Of a DNA stretch of 35,736 nt, positions 1-7,961 are shown one piece after another. Position 1 is the first letter of the stretch. Each line of letters starts with the position of its first letter. The notes under the pieces are model-generated. The model saw only the letters and a list, made by a program, of their open reading frames with translations. It searched no databases and was not told the DNA's origin. This stretch comes from an uncultured Lachnospiraceae bacterium (GTDB taxonomy: Bacteria > Bacillota > Clostridia > Lachnospirales > Lachnospiraceae). The position numbers and the translations under genes were made by a program. Location of the stretch: the NCBI GenBank assembly GCA_905209075.1, contig CAJLRL010000024.1, positions 1 to 35,736 on the forward strand. The letters are read 5' to 3'.

Positions 1-752
1 ACTAATAGCGTTGTTTTTATAGATCTTAATAATAGCATTTGTGACAAATACTCATTATTATCAATTTCTATTCCTTTTTCATATAAATTTTTCATACATT
101 CCCATACATAAGGAATGGTTTTTAGCGACGCTGAATTTTCCGTAACATTAACGCAATACCAAATTTCAGATACAAAATATACACTTTTAATATATTTTAA
201 ATATGAATATACAAATTCTGTATCTTCACCATAACGCATATTACTAAACCTAATATTATTAGATTTTATAACATCATAATTATATATTTTTCCACATGCA
301 CTATTTATAAAATACATATCCTCAATTACACTTTTATCTATATCTATTTTTTTATTTAAAATTTTTCTTTTAGGTATAAAAAGTTTTTCCTTATTTTTTT
401 GTTTTTTACATATTCCTCCAATAACTAATTCTGCTTTTTCAATTTCTTTTTCCATCATTTCTATTGCATTTGCTGGGAACTCATCATCACTATCCAAAAA
501 ACAAACATGAGACGTAGTACAGAGTTCTAAGCCAGTATTTCTTGCGGCTCCTACTCCCATATTTTTTTGTTCTATATAATTGATATAATCATTATTCTTT
601 AAATATTTATGACATATCTCACGCGTTCTATCTGAAGAACCATCATTTACTATAATCACCTTGAATTTGGAATTTGCTTGCATTATAAGACTTTGTATAC
701 ATCTATCTATACATTTTTCAGCATTATAAGCAGGGATAATAACTGTTATCAT
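1..752 (-). CDS. Glycosyltransferase family 2, 3' end cut by window edge
   Basis: The reading frame opens at an ATG at 752, with GAGGAG about 7 bases upstream, and is still open at base 1, so roughly the first 250 residues are visible. It begins MITVIIPAYNAEKCIDRCIQ, followed by VNDGSSD and FLDSDDE. These are the GT-A fold nucleotide-sugar and metal-binding motifs of GT2 enzymes, which transfer a sugar from an NDP-sugar to a lipid-linked oligosaccharide on the cytoplasmic face. It is the last visible gene of the AT-rich EPS block, 24 bp after the split polymerase gene. The sugar and linkage cannot be predicted. The family call is secure; the length is unknown. Confidence 0.9.
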   Translation of the reverse strand, partial: MITVIIPAYNAEKCIDRCIQSLIMQANSKFKVIIVNDGSSDRTREICHKYLKNNDYINYIEQKNMGVGAARNTGLELCTTSHVCFLDSDDEFPANAIEMMEKEIEKAELVIGGICKKQKNKEKLFIPKRKILNKKIDIDKSVIEDMYFINSACGKIYNYDVIKSNNIRFSNMRYGEDTEFVYSYLKYIKSVYFVSEIWYCVNVTENSASLKTIPYVWECMKNLYEKGIEIDNNEYLSQMLLLRSIKTTLL

Positions 753-776
753 ATGTATTCTCCTCGTACAATATAA

Positions 777-1199
777 TTAATATATCAGTTTATTAGTTAT
801 GACCGTATCTAAATATCCTTTTAGTCCATATTGTGCACTATAATAAATTATATAATTAACCCCTAAATGCATTAATACAAATATCCATAGATATATATTT
901 TGAGCATTAACCAACAATTTTTTGTCATTTATTAACATTCCTTTTTTACATTTGCAAATAATAATATATGTCCAAATAATGACTACCCTATAATATCTTA
1001 GATATGCGGATTCAAAATAGCACATTGGCACAAATATCAAAAATATTTTATTAAGCTTTATTACAAAATCCGTTTGCGTATTTGATTCCAAATTTTTTAG
1101 CATTTTATCTACAACAAAAATTTCTGTCATAAGCCATAATGCATATACTACCCCAATAACTTTTGACGAATAAGAACTGTCAAAAATATAATATTGCAA
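777..1199 (-). pseudogene. EpsG-like polysaccharide polymerase, 3' fragment (out of frame)
   Basis: This frame encodes about 140 hydrophobic residues with several membrane segments and no known N-terminal domain. Its only initiation codon is a TTG at 1199 without a convincing ribosome binding site. It lies in the -1 frame relative to the EpsG-like fragment that stops at 1205. Reading back one base inside the seven-T run at 1211-1217 joins the two as ...HFF-SLSK-LQYYIFD... without a stop. The joined protein would be about 355 residues, the usual size for the EpsG family (Wzy-like EPS polymerases). I therefore read it as the C-terminal part of a broken or switched gene, not an independent gene. 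Confidence 0.7.
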
Positions 1200-1204
1200 C
1201 TTAC

Positions 1205-1843
1205 TTAGTGAAAAAAATGTTCTAAAATCGTTGTCCCTTGTGTAATAACTAACAATTCTAAAACCGCACAGACAATTAGTATATGTTTTTCTCTTTTCGA
1301 ATTAAACCAATGAATAAATACCAATGGAAAAAATATTAAAAATGAGAAATGAAAACCTAGTGCTAAAAGAACACATACAATATAATTTACATATTTTCTT
1401 TTAATCAAAAAATGAATACCCCAAATTATAAATATCATTCCTAAAAAGTATCTTTTTTGTACTAAGGAATCTAAAAATGGATATAAATAAAACAAATCTA
1501 TAGCAACGCATGGTCTATCCGTTTCACTTATAATTAAGAAATATAATATTATAAGTGCCACTCCTGTTGTTAATATATTATATTGAATAAAAGACAATTC
1601 AAATTTATGACATATAAAAGTGATTATGTTCGAAAGCCACCCACTTGAAAAACCTGAAAAATTTAATTTTCCAGATTGAAAATATATCATTTCATTTCCA
1701 TTAAAATCCATCCCACCAGAATTCCACCCCATAATAATCCATAACCAAATAATCTGTATAAATGATACAATTTTTGATTTTTTTAACATCAGTCCTATAA
1801 TGAATATAATTACAGTAAAAATTCCAAAAAAACTAATACTCAT
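1205..1843 (-). CDS. EpsG-like polysaccharide polymerase, 5' fragment (truncated by frameshift)
   Basis: A 212-residue, strongly hydrophobic protein with about six membrane segments. The N-terminus is a membrane helix followed by a loop containing GWNSGGMDFNGNE, where EpsG proteins typically carry a D-rich loop and a Y/N-x-Y motif. It resembles the EpsG family, integral membrane proteins thought to polymerise EPS repeat units. The ATG at 1843 lies inside the end of the DUF6625 gene (11-bp overlap) with only a weak ribosome binding site, suggesting translational coupling. It stops a few codons after a seven-T run, about 140 residues short of a normal EpsG. The rest is encoded downstream in the -1 frame. 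Family assignment rests on topology, size and context. Confidence 0.65.
   Translation of the reverse strand: MSISFFGIFTVIIFIIGLMLKKSKIVSFIQIIWLWIIMGWNSGGMDFNGNEMIYFQSGKLNFSGFSSGWLSNIITFICHKFELSFIQYNILTTGVALIILYFLIISETDRPCVAIDLFYLYPFLDSLVQKRYFLGMIFIIWGIHFLIKRKYVNYIVCVLLALGFHFSFLIFFPLVFIHWFNSKREKHILIVCAVLELLVITQGTTILEHFFH
1211..1217 (-). other. Seven-T homopolymer at the frame break of the EpsG-like gene
   Basis: The coding strand reads CAT TTT TTT CAC TAA. A one-base slip in the T run (net -1) bypasses the TAA and enters the downstream frame, which stays open to 777. The run is a T-TTT-TTT slippery heptamer in the upstream frame. It could be a phase-variable tract, a fixed mutation, a programmed shift or an assembly error. 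Confidence 0.6.
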
Positions 1844-2810
1844 GCTCTATTTTTTTCCTTATTTTTTTATACAAATTACCTATTCTAAGAATAAAATAAT
1901 GTAAATTTATATGTTTAAACTTAATATTATCTAGTTCTTCATTTAATTCTAAATACTTTTCCTCTATTTCCAATTCATCAAATGAATTGGGGATAATCTT
2001 ATAAATATTACACATTTTGTCTTTTAGTCTTACTTTCATTGGTCTAGCTTGAAAGTGAATATACATATATTCTTTTTTTTCCCATTTTTTTTTACATTTT
2101 ATATACCGTATTATCCGTCCATGATTCCAAACAAAGAAATTTCGAATATTTCTTTCAACTTTATAATCATTATGGCAATCATTCATATAAGTTAATTTAA
2201 AATTTGAAGTCTTTGTATATGTATTAGCTGCAAATGATTTATTATAAATCGGAATACCTTTGGCTTCAAATATAGAATTTATACTTTGATTATATTCTTC
2301 ATCAAATGAACAATTATTCTTGTTACTAAATACTTCTATATATCTATATTTCCCATTTAATTCACTTTTAAATATCTGGTTATTAGTAATAGAATTTCTA
2401 TAAATTGTACAATGTCCTAAATCAAATATTTTTTGATATGATTCCAATATTTCATTAGTTAAAAAGTCAGACATTTTTCCAAAAATTAAGTCCACATCGC
2501 AATATCCCCAAAATTCATAATTACCTATATATTCCCGGAATATATATCCATATGCACCTCTAAAATCACATAACTTATATGGTTTTTCTAAAGCAATCGC
2601 AAATTCAAATTTGCTTGATATATATTTTTTTATTTCTTCCCATTCTGTATAATGAACAAATACATTGTTCGGATATTCAAATTTACTTCTATCATCTGTA
2701 AATATTATCCAATCACATAAGTCAGCATTATATTGGCAAGAATTAAGAAATAGTTGAAAATAATTATTAAACTTACCAAAATAGGGGATTATAAATACAA
2801 TTTTTTTCAT
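1833..2810 (-). CDS. DUF6625-family glycosyltransferase-like protein
   Basis: A 325-residue protein starting MKKIVFIIPYFGKF, with IFTDD near residue 50 and a YCDVDLIFG motif near residue 120. The DVD is consistent with a DxD nucleotide-sugar/metal site, and the pattern resembles DUF6625 proteins found in EPS loci. The first ATG in the frame is at 2849, but the start at 2810 is preferred: GGAG lies six bases upstream and it forms an ATGA overlap with the stop of the previous GT2 gene. The C-terminal 60 residues are charged and Lys/Glu-rich. It sits between a GT2 and the EpsG-like polymerase, so a sugar-transfer role is likely; the acceptor is unknown. Confidence 0.7.
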   Translation of the reverse strand: MKKIVFIIPYFGKFNNYFQLFLNSCQYNADLCDWIIFTDDRSKFEYPNNVFVHYTEWEEIKKYISSKFEFAIALEKPYKLCDFRGAYGYIFREYIGNYEFWGYCDVDLIFGKMSDFLTNEILESYQKIFDLGHCTIYRNSITNNQIFKSELNGKYRYIEVFSNKNNCSFDEEYNQSINSIFEAKGIPIYNKSFAANTYTKTSNFKLTYMNDCHNDYKVERNIRNFFVWNHGRIIRYIKCKKKWEKKEYMYIHFQARPMKVRLKDKMCNIYKIIPNSFDELEIEEKYLELNEELDNIKFKHINLHYFILRIGNLYKKIRKKIEHEY

Positions 2811-3835
2811 TCTATTCTCCATATCAATAACATAAAATTCATTATGCAAACTAATATTCTAGCTTTTTTCTTTTTACACAAATTCCAAAATATAACACCT
2901 TTAAAATCTAAATATTTATATTCTAAAGTTGATATAGCATTCTCATAAATACTATCATTTAAAATTTTCTGTATCTCTAAATATTTTTGATAATTTTTCA
3001 AATCTGAATTACAAATTTTTTTAAGACTAGAAAAAAATTCTAGCACAATTCTATTCGATAAGTTCTTTTGAAAATTTAATTTATTATTACTCATAAACAT
3101 TAATACTAAGTTATAAAAATTTTTTCTTTTTTCAAAATAATTATTATCATAGGTATGAAGTAATGACCCTATATTATTTTTTTCATAACAATAAAAACAA
3201 CTATCTATATATGATATTCTCTTACATCTATAAAAAACTAATATATTATACCAGCAATCTTCTGGTCCAATAATCTGCGTATCTACAAACTCTATTCCGG
3301 ATACAATTTCACTTTTATAAAGTTTCCCCCATGCAGTATTTAATATATCTAATTCTGCTATATTGGCTAATTCCTTATCTGATGGTCCAACTAATTTTTT
3401 TAATAGAGTATTTTTTACTTCATCTGTTTCAAATACTTTTGGCTCATCAAATAAATAACGTTTATATTGTTTTTTATATAGTTTAATATATGGAAAGCAT
3501 ACAATATCTGCATTTGTTCTTTTGGCTTCATCTATTAGATTTTTCAAACAATTATCAGATAAATAATCATCCCCATCTACATATAAAATATAATCTCCTC
3601 TTACTAATCTAAGTCCAAAGTTTCTTGCTGATGATAATCCTCCATTTTCCTTATAAAATACTCTTATTCTTTTATCCATCATTGACATTTCTGTCGCTAT
3701 ATCAAATGTTTTATCGGTGGAGCCATCAACTATAATTATAATTTCATAGTCCAAATAACTTTGTTTTAAAATACTTTTTATACATCGTTTAATATAATTT
3801 TCCACATTATACGCTGGCACTATAATACTAATCAT
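2807..3835 (-). CDS. Glycosyltransferase family 2
   Basis: A 342-residue protein beginning MISIIVPAYNVENYIKRCIK, with VDGSTDKT near residue 36 and YVDGDDYL near residue 86 (the DxD-type site), then ARNFGL. These are the standard GT2 landmarks. A C-terminal amphipathic or hydrophobic stretch (MNFMLLIWRI) may dock on the membrane. It overlaps the GT4 gene upstream by 8 bp and the next gene by 4 bp (ATGA), so the block is translated as a tight operon. It probably adds one sugar to the undecaprenyl-linked EPS repeat unit. The donor sugar cannot be inferred. Confidence 0.92.
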   Translation of the reverse strand: MISIIVPAYNVENYIKRCIKSILKQSYLDYEIIIIVDGSTDKTFDIATEMSMMDKRIRVFYKENGGLSSARNFGLRLVRGDYILYVDGDDYLSDNCLKNLIDEAKRTNADIVCFPYIKLYKKQYKRYLFDEPKVFETDEVKNTLLKKLVGPSDKELANIAELDILNTAWGKLYKSEIVSGIEFVDTQIIGPEDCWYNILVFYRCKRISYIDSCFYCYEKNNIGSLLHTYDNNYFEKRKNFYNLVLMFMSNNKLNFQKNLSNRIVLEFFSSLKKICNSDLKNYQKYLEIQKILNDSIYENAISTLEYKYLDFKGVIFWNLCKKKKARILVCIMNFMLLIWRIE

Positions 3836-4988
3836 TTTTATTTCCCTTATTTTGAATAAATATCTTATATATCTGTTTCATCTTTTCATTACTTCTATGT
3901 ACATCATACTTTTCTGCAACTTTTAAATTGTACTGCCCTGTAGTTTTTCTGAAAGTTTCATCCATATACATTCTGTTTATTGCATTCTCTGTTTCTTTAA
4001 TAGATTTTGGATCTATGCAATAGCCCGTTTTTCCATTTTCTGTATAATCTTTCATTCCATTAATATCTGCAGATATAAGAGGGCAACCACTTGCCATAGC
4101 TTCTAATGGTGCAATTCCCAATCCCTCTCTAATAGATGGATGTACAAAACAATCTGCAATATAACATAACTCCTCAACATCAGTCCTATATCCTAGTAAT
4201 CTCACATTGTCTTTCAGTCCAAGTTGTTGTATCATCTGCTCATATTCATTTTTTAATTCTCCTTTTCCAACTATTAAATATATAATATTTTTGTTTTTAA
4301 GTTTCCCCAATGCTTTTATAACCACTTCTTGATTTTTTCTTTTTTGTAATTCTCCTACTGACAGTAAAATAAATTTGTCTTTGTCTATGCCAAGACTTTC
4401 TCGTTTTTGAATAGGATCTATATTGCATTCTCTATAATGCTTTGTATCTACTCCTACTCCAGGAATTTTTTCTATCCATCTTGTATGAAATTTCCCTGCT
4501 CTATTATAATCTTCATTATTTATTAAAATTAATACATCCGTCCAACGACTTAAAAACTTTTCAACCGGATAATATATCAACCAGTTTTTCAATGGTGCTC
4601 CCTTAAAAAAGTGAAATCCATGTGCAGTATATATAATCGGTGTATTTGTCTTATGTGCTGCACATCTTGCAATCACAGATCCTATCGGAGTATGACAATG
4701 TATAAATTCATACTTGTATTCTTTTATCAGATTTATTATCTGCTTATACGCTTTTACATTATTTATATCTGTAGGTTTTCTAGTCGATGGTATATGAAAC
4801 CATTTTCCATTATGCTGAGTCAACCATTCTTTGAACTGTTCCAGCCTTTCCTCAGATATCGGGTTACCTTCTTTAAAGTTTCCGGCAACGTGAACCTCAT
4901 ATCCCATTTCTTCTAATATAAGGATATTGTTTTTATTAAATTGCTCGATCATGGCTGCTGTTGTAGCCATCATTAACATTCTTTTCAT
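3828..4988 (-). CDS. Glycosyltransferase family 4 (EpsD/CapM-like)
   Basis: A 386-residue GT-B glycosyltransferase. The N-terminal half contains the acceptor-side HCHTPIGSV and TAHGFHFFKG segments. The C-terminal half shows LSVGELQKRKN and the E-x7-E donor site in SIREGLGIAPLEAMASG. It resembles GT4 enzymes that act early in EPS repeat-unit assembly in Firmicutes. It overlaps the upstream sugar transferase gene by 4 bp, consistent with adding the second sugar after priming. The start at 4988 is supported by that overlap and by MKRMLMMAT, typical of the family. Donor sugar unknown. Confidence 0.93.
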   Translation of the reverse strand: MKRMLMMATTAAMIEQFNKNNILILEEMGYEVHVAGNFKEGNPISEERLEQFKEWLTQHNGKWFHIPSTRKPTDINNVKAYKQIINLIKEYKYEFIHCHTPIGSVIARCAAHKTNTPIIYTAHGFHFFKGAPLKNWLIYYPVEKFLSRWTDVLILINNEDYNRAGKFHTRWIEKIPGVGVDTKHYRECNIDPIQKRESLGIDKDKFILLSVGELQKRKNQEVVIKALGKLKNKNIIYLIVGKGELKNEYEQMIQQLGLKDNVRLLGYRTDVEELCYIADCFVHPSIREGLGIAPLEAMASGCPLISADINGMKDYTENGKTGYCIDPKSIKETENAINRMYMDETFRKTTGQYNLKVAEKYDVHRSNEKMKQIYKIFIQNKGNKND

Positions 4989-6409
4989 TTTTCTTCCTGT
5001 ACCAGTTCTTTCTGCATAACGTTTATTCCATCATGCATTTCTTTTCCTTTTTCTTCTGTAAAGCCTTCCGTGCTTTCTTTTCTAAGAATAATTTTGATTG
5101 TTTCAAAGATTATCTGTATATCCAGCACCAACGAATAATTCGTTATGTAATACAGATCCAATTTCAGCTTATCCAGCGCCGTTGTATTGTATTTTCCATA
5201 CACCTGCGCATATCCGGTCAGTCCACCTTTTACTTTAAGTCTGAGTGCCCATTCCGGTATTTCTTTTGCATACATCTCATCGTGTTCCCAGCGTTCAGGT
5301 CTTGGTCCAACGATCGACATATCCCCTTTAAATATGTTTATGAGCTGTGGTAATTCATCAATTCTGGTTGCTCTTATTACATTTCCGACTTTTGTTATTC
5401 TATCGTCTTTTTCTCCAGCCGGATGTGGTCTGCCATCTTTTTCCGCATCCACAATCATTGAACGGAATTTAAGTATCATAAATCTTTTTCCATTTAATGT
5501 GACACGTTCCTGCCTGAAAAATACCGGGCCGCCATCTTCTAAATGGATTGCTATTGAAACAATTATAAGAAGTGGACTTAAGACAGCTAGTGCCATTCCT
5601 GATACCAATACGTCAAAGAATCGTTTCCAGAATAACTGAGATTCCGAAAGTCCTATATTTTTGCATAAGCATAATGGTGTATCGAAAAGATTTATTTCTT
5701 CTGAGCTTTTTGCTATGATATCTGATATTTTCGGTGTGAAATACACACGTTTATCCTTTTCATAGCATTTTTTAAGTACTTCATTTCTTTCCTTACTTGG
5801 TATATCATTTATAAGGATTGCATCATAATTATCAAACTCGTCATATACCTTTTGAAGTCCATCCTTATAATTGACTACTTTTGCGACATTATACTTATCT
5901 TTTCTGCTGCTGACCTTATCGCAAAGCCCATTAATATATTCTCCATATACTTCAAGCACTTTTAATGGAGCAAATATCCTGCGATAAACATTTACCATAG
6001 GAATCATTATAAGGCCGAGTACTATCCCCTGCCCTAATGCCATAAGAATATATCTAAACAAAAGAGCCCAGAAAAATCTAAACTGCCCTGTGATTGCAAG
6101 TGATATAAAAACTTCAAAAATAGCGATCACAAATACGGTAAGTACCTGCGCAATTATCATATTCATTTTTCTGTCAACGCCTACTTTGAATGCTCGGAGA
6201 TATCTTCCCATGAGTATAAATAAAATCCAATATATGCCAAGTGACATTCCAAGATTTGCGGTTCCAAGTAAATGACCTGTGACATTATTGTCTTTTACGA
6301 AGTTATACCAGACTATTCCAAAAGATGATGTAGCTATTGCTGACGTAATCAGCATGCAAAAATATCTATAATAATACTTTTTACTTGAATTTAAACTATC
6401 TGAATTCAT
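4985..6409 (-). CDS. Polyprenyl-phosphate sugar-1-phosphate transferase (EPS priming enzyme)
   Basis: A 474-residue protein with four or five N-terminal membrane segments (residues about 15-145), a soluble middle region, one further helix and a C-terminal bacterial sugar transferase domain. That domain starts at KRFFDVLVSG and contains LKFRSM, the RIDELPQLINIFKGDMSIVGPRPE block and GLTGYAQV, all hallmarks of the WcaJ/CpsE/EpsL family. It moves a sugar-1-phosphate from a nucleotide sugar to undecaprenyl phosphate and starts repeat-unit synthesis. It is the first gene of the AT-rich block and is transcribed away from the XRE regulator. Its own composition looks closer to the rest of the genome than the genes that follow. 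Confidence 0.95.
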   Translation of the reverse strand: MNSDSLNSSKKYYYRYFCMLITSAIATSSFGIVWYNFVKDNNVTGHLLGTANLGMSLGIYWILFILMGRYLRAFKVGVDRKMNMIIAQVLTVFVIAIFEVFISLAITGQFRFFWALLFRYILMALGQGIVLGLIMIPMVNVYRRIFAPLKVLEVYGEYINGLCDKVSSRKDKYNVAKVVNYKDGLQKVYDEFDNYDAILINDIPSKERNEVLKKCYEKDKRVYFTPKISDIIAKSSEEINLFDTPLCLCKNIGLSESQLFWKRFFDVLVSGMALAVLSPLLIIVSIAIHLEDGGPVFFRQERVTLNGKRFMILKFRSMIVDAEKDGRPHPAGEKDDRITKVGNVIRATRIDELPQLINIFKGDMSIVGPRPERWEHDEMYAKEIPEWALRLKVKGGLTGYAQVYGKYNTTALDKLKLDLYYITNYSLVLDIQIIFETIKIILRKESTEGFTEEKGKEMHDGINVMQKELVQEEK

Positions 6410-6509
6410 CTTCCGTTACCATTTCTTTCTTCATCTTTCCATTGCACTAAACTTTCACATTTTCGTCAGATAATAATGTTCCCTCTTATTACCCATCACT
6501 TATATTTAT

Positions 6510-6534
6510 GTCTGTATTTTTAGTACAGACTAAA
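6510..6534. promoter_or_regulatory. Overlapping dyads, candidate operator or hairpin upstream of XRE gene
   Basis: GTCTGTA (6510-6516) pairs with TACAGAC (6524-6530). Overlapping it, TTTAGT-ACAG-ACTAAA (6519-6534) is a perfect 6-4-6 inverted repeat. TTTAGT/ACTAAA hexamers also cluster at the EPS export promoter, so this may be the binding site of the neighbouring XRE protein. Only the symmetry is seen directly; the function is inferred. Confidence 0.45.
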
Positions 6535-6632
6535 TAATAACACCGATAGCTAAATTTATCAATACTCATTACTATGTTTTTTAGCCGTGACTATCTTTAT
6601 TAATTAGTAATAATATACAAAATTAAAGTAAA

Positions 6633-6645
6633 AGCTATAACTAAA
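6633..6645 (+). promoter_or_regulatory. 13-bp element shared with EPS export operon leader
   Basis: AGCTATAACTAAA here is followed by the AAAGG ribosome binding site of the XRE gene. The identical 13-mer lies on the minus strand at 11829-11841, just before the ribosome binding site of the first EPS export gene. It could be a common operator or leader element. Confidence 0.45.
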
Positions 6646-6657
6646 GAAAGGATATCT

Positions 6658-6990
6658 ATGCTTGTAGACTATATTTTGATAGGAAAAAGAATAAAAGATT
6701 ACAGAAACAAATGTGGATTTACACAGGCTGCATTAGCCGAAAAGCTTGATGTTTCCGTCGGTTTTATAAGTCAGATCGAGCGTGGCATCACAAAACCAAA
6801 CCTTGAAATGCTTGCTTCGATTGCATCTGTTGTTGACTGCGATATTGCCGATTTAGTTAGCGATGCTAAAGTAACCACTAAAAATTATATGATGGATGAG
6901 TTCAATGAATTATACAGTAAACTGTTACCTAGTGAGCGCAAGCTTCTTTATAACATGGTAGAATTCCATCTTCAATCAACGAGAAAATAA
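6658..6990 (+). CDS. XRE-family helix-turn-helix regulator
   Basis: A 110-residue protein. Residues about 8-65 form an XRE/Cro-type DNA-binding domain with FTQAALAEKLDVSVGFISQIERG as the helix-turn-helix. The remaining 40 residues end in a helical segment (SKLLPSERKLLYNMVEF) likely to dimerise. The ATG at 6658 has AAAGG seven bases upstream. It is the only plus-strand gene in the EPS locus and lies between the export block and the glycosyltransferase block, so EPS control is the obvious role, as with SinR-like proteins in other Firmicutes. That function is inferred from position and shared upstream sequences. A bidirectional terminator follows at 7014. Confidence 0.85.
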   Translation: MLVDYILIGKRIKDYRNKCGFTQAALAEKLDVSVGFISQIERGITKPNLEMLASIASVVDCDIADLVSDAKVTTKNYMMDEFNELYSKLLPSERKLLYNMVEFHLQSTRK

Positions 6991-7013
6991 TTTTCTTCCT
7001 GCGGCACCTAAAG

Positions 7014-7058
7014 AAAACCCCATCCCATGCTGCACATAGGACGAGGTTTTGCTTTTTT
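7014..7058. terminator. Bidirectional terminator between convergent genes
   Basis: AAAACCCCATCC (7014-7025) pairs with GGACGAGGTTTT (7039-7050). The two mismatches on the plus strand become G-U pairs on the minus strand. A six-T run follows at 7053-7058, and an A run on the other side gives a U tract for minus-strand RNA. It sits between the converging XRE and secreted-protein genes. Confidence 0.75.
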
Positions 7059-7071
7059 CAGAACTCTGAAA

Positions 7072-7099
7072 AGTGTTCCATTTGAAAATTAGTGTTCCA
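7072..7099. repeat. Two direct copies of AGTGTTCCA, 19 bp apart
   Basis: Exact 9-bp copies at 7072-7080 and 7091-7099, in the short untranslated gap after the secreted-protein gene. An 8-bp inverted repeat, TTTTCAGA-AC-TCTGAAAA, lies directly before. No function is apparent. Confidence 0.5.
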
Positions 7100-7116
7100 G
7101 AGCATAAAGTGGCTAA

Positions 7117-7902
7117 TTATCTAGCCATTTTTCTTCTGATAACGATTGCGCATGCGCCTGCTGCTGCAGCTAAAAGTGCAACGTAAACTGTTGTGTTTAC
7201 ATCACCTGTCTTCTTTGTTGCGTCAGCATTCTTTGTACCATCAGTTGTTTTAGCAGTGCTAGCTGGTGTTGCAGCTGGAGTCTTGCTGTTATCTGCTGGT
7301 GCGATTGCATTGTTATCTGTTGTTGTTGTGTTTGAAGGAACGATTGTGTTGTTATTATCTGATGGTGTAACAACTGGTGAAGGTGTTACATTCTCTTCTG
7401 TCTTCTTGCTGTTAACTACAACTGTAGCGATAGCTGTTGGAGAGAATTTTGTGAATGTAGCAACAACTTTTCCGTCAGCTCCTTTTTTAGTAGGTAATAC
7501 TACCCACTGTCCATCCTGGAAATGGAGAACCTGGATTCCGTCTGTGTACTCATAATCTAATGTGATGTCGATTGGGTTACCTTCTACATAATCAGCTGGT
7601 GCCTGTACGTCAAATACGTCAAGTACCTTTACATCTACTGACTCTGCGTCTGTTGTAGAAACCTTGATGGCCTCCTCTACTTTGCTTACCTGCTCATCTG
7701 ATAATGTAACTTTTCCTGTCTTCTCGTCTTTAACGAGTCCGGCAGTTTTCTGTACATCCTCTGTAATTACGTGGCTTACTGTAGCGCCTTCTTTTGTTGT
7801 ACCGTCAGAGACAGTTGTGCTCTTACTTGGTGCAGCAAATGCAACAGTAGTCATGCTAAGTGTTAATGTAGCAGCTAAAAATAATCCTGCTAATTTCTTC
7901 AT
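7117..7902 (-). CDS. Secreted, possibly wall-anchored Thr/Asn-rich protein
   Basis: A 261-residue protein. Residues 1-24 are a signal peptide ending AFAA. A folded part (about 30-165) contains an Ig-like stretch with TKFSPTAIATVVV. A low-complexity linker rich in Thr, Asn, Pro and Ala spans about 170-228. The C-terminus is KKTGD, a hydrophobic helix and RRKMAR. That layout is a sortase sorting signal, but the expected LP (or PP/SP) before xTGD is replaced by TK, so anchoring might be by the helix alone. It is the last gene of the export block, 59 bp after the LCP gene, with a good ribosome binding site (GGAGGTAG). Function unknown. Confidence 0.8.
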   Translation of the reverse strand: MKKLAGLFLAATLTLSMTTVAFAAPSKSTTVSDGTTKEGATVSHVITEDVQKTAGLVKDEKTGKVTLSDEQVSKVEEAIKVSTTDAESVDVKVLDVFDVQAPADYVEGNPIDITLDYEYTDGIQVLHFQDGQWVVLPTKKGADGKVVATFTKFSPTAIATVVVNSKKTEENVTPSPVVTPSDNNNTIVPSNTTTTDNNAIAPADNSKTPAATPASTAKTTDGTKNADATKKTGDVNTTVYVALLAAAAGACAIVIRRKMAR

Positions 7903-7961
7903 TGGACTACCTCCTATAAAAATATCTGATTGTTTATTTAAAAATAGCGTTCATGGAACAA

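Larger units (their letters stand above)
6410..6657. other. Divergent intergenic region between EPS priming gene and XRE regulator
   Basis: These 248 AT-rich bases must hold promoters for both directions, but I see no convincing -35/-10 pair. They contain two overlapping dyads (6510-6530 and 6519-6534) and a 13-bp sequence (6633-6645) that recurs in front of the EPS export operon. No coding potential was recognised. Confidence 0.6.

Noticed and set aside
777..1199. Independent small membrane protein starting at TTG 1199
   Set aside because: No convincing ribosome binding site, and the frame joins the EpsG fragment without a stop.
1205..1220. Programmed -1 ribosomal frameshift as the main explanation for the split EpsG gene
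   Set aside because: The heptamer is slippery, but I see no clear stimulatory stem-loop or upstream Shine-Dalgarno-like element at the right distance, and this family is not known to use it. Tract-length variation or error is simpler.
5187..5639. Long open frames on the plus strand inside EPS, surface protein and ATPase genes
   Set aside because: They are antisense shadows of well-supported genes, with no ribosome binding sites or recognisable domains.
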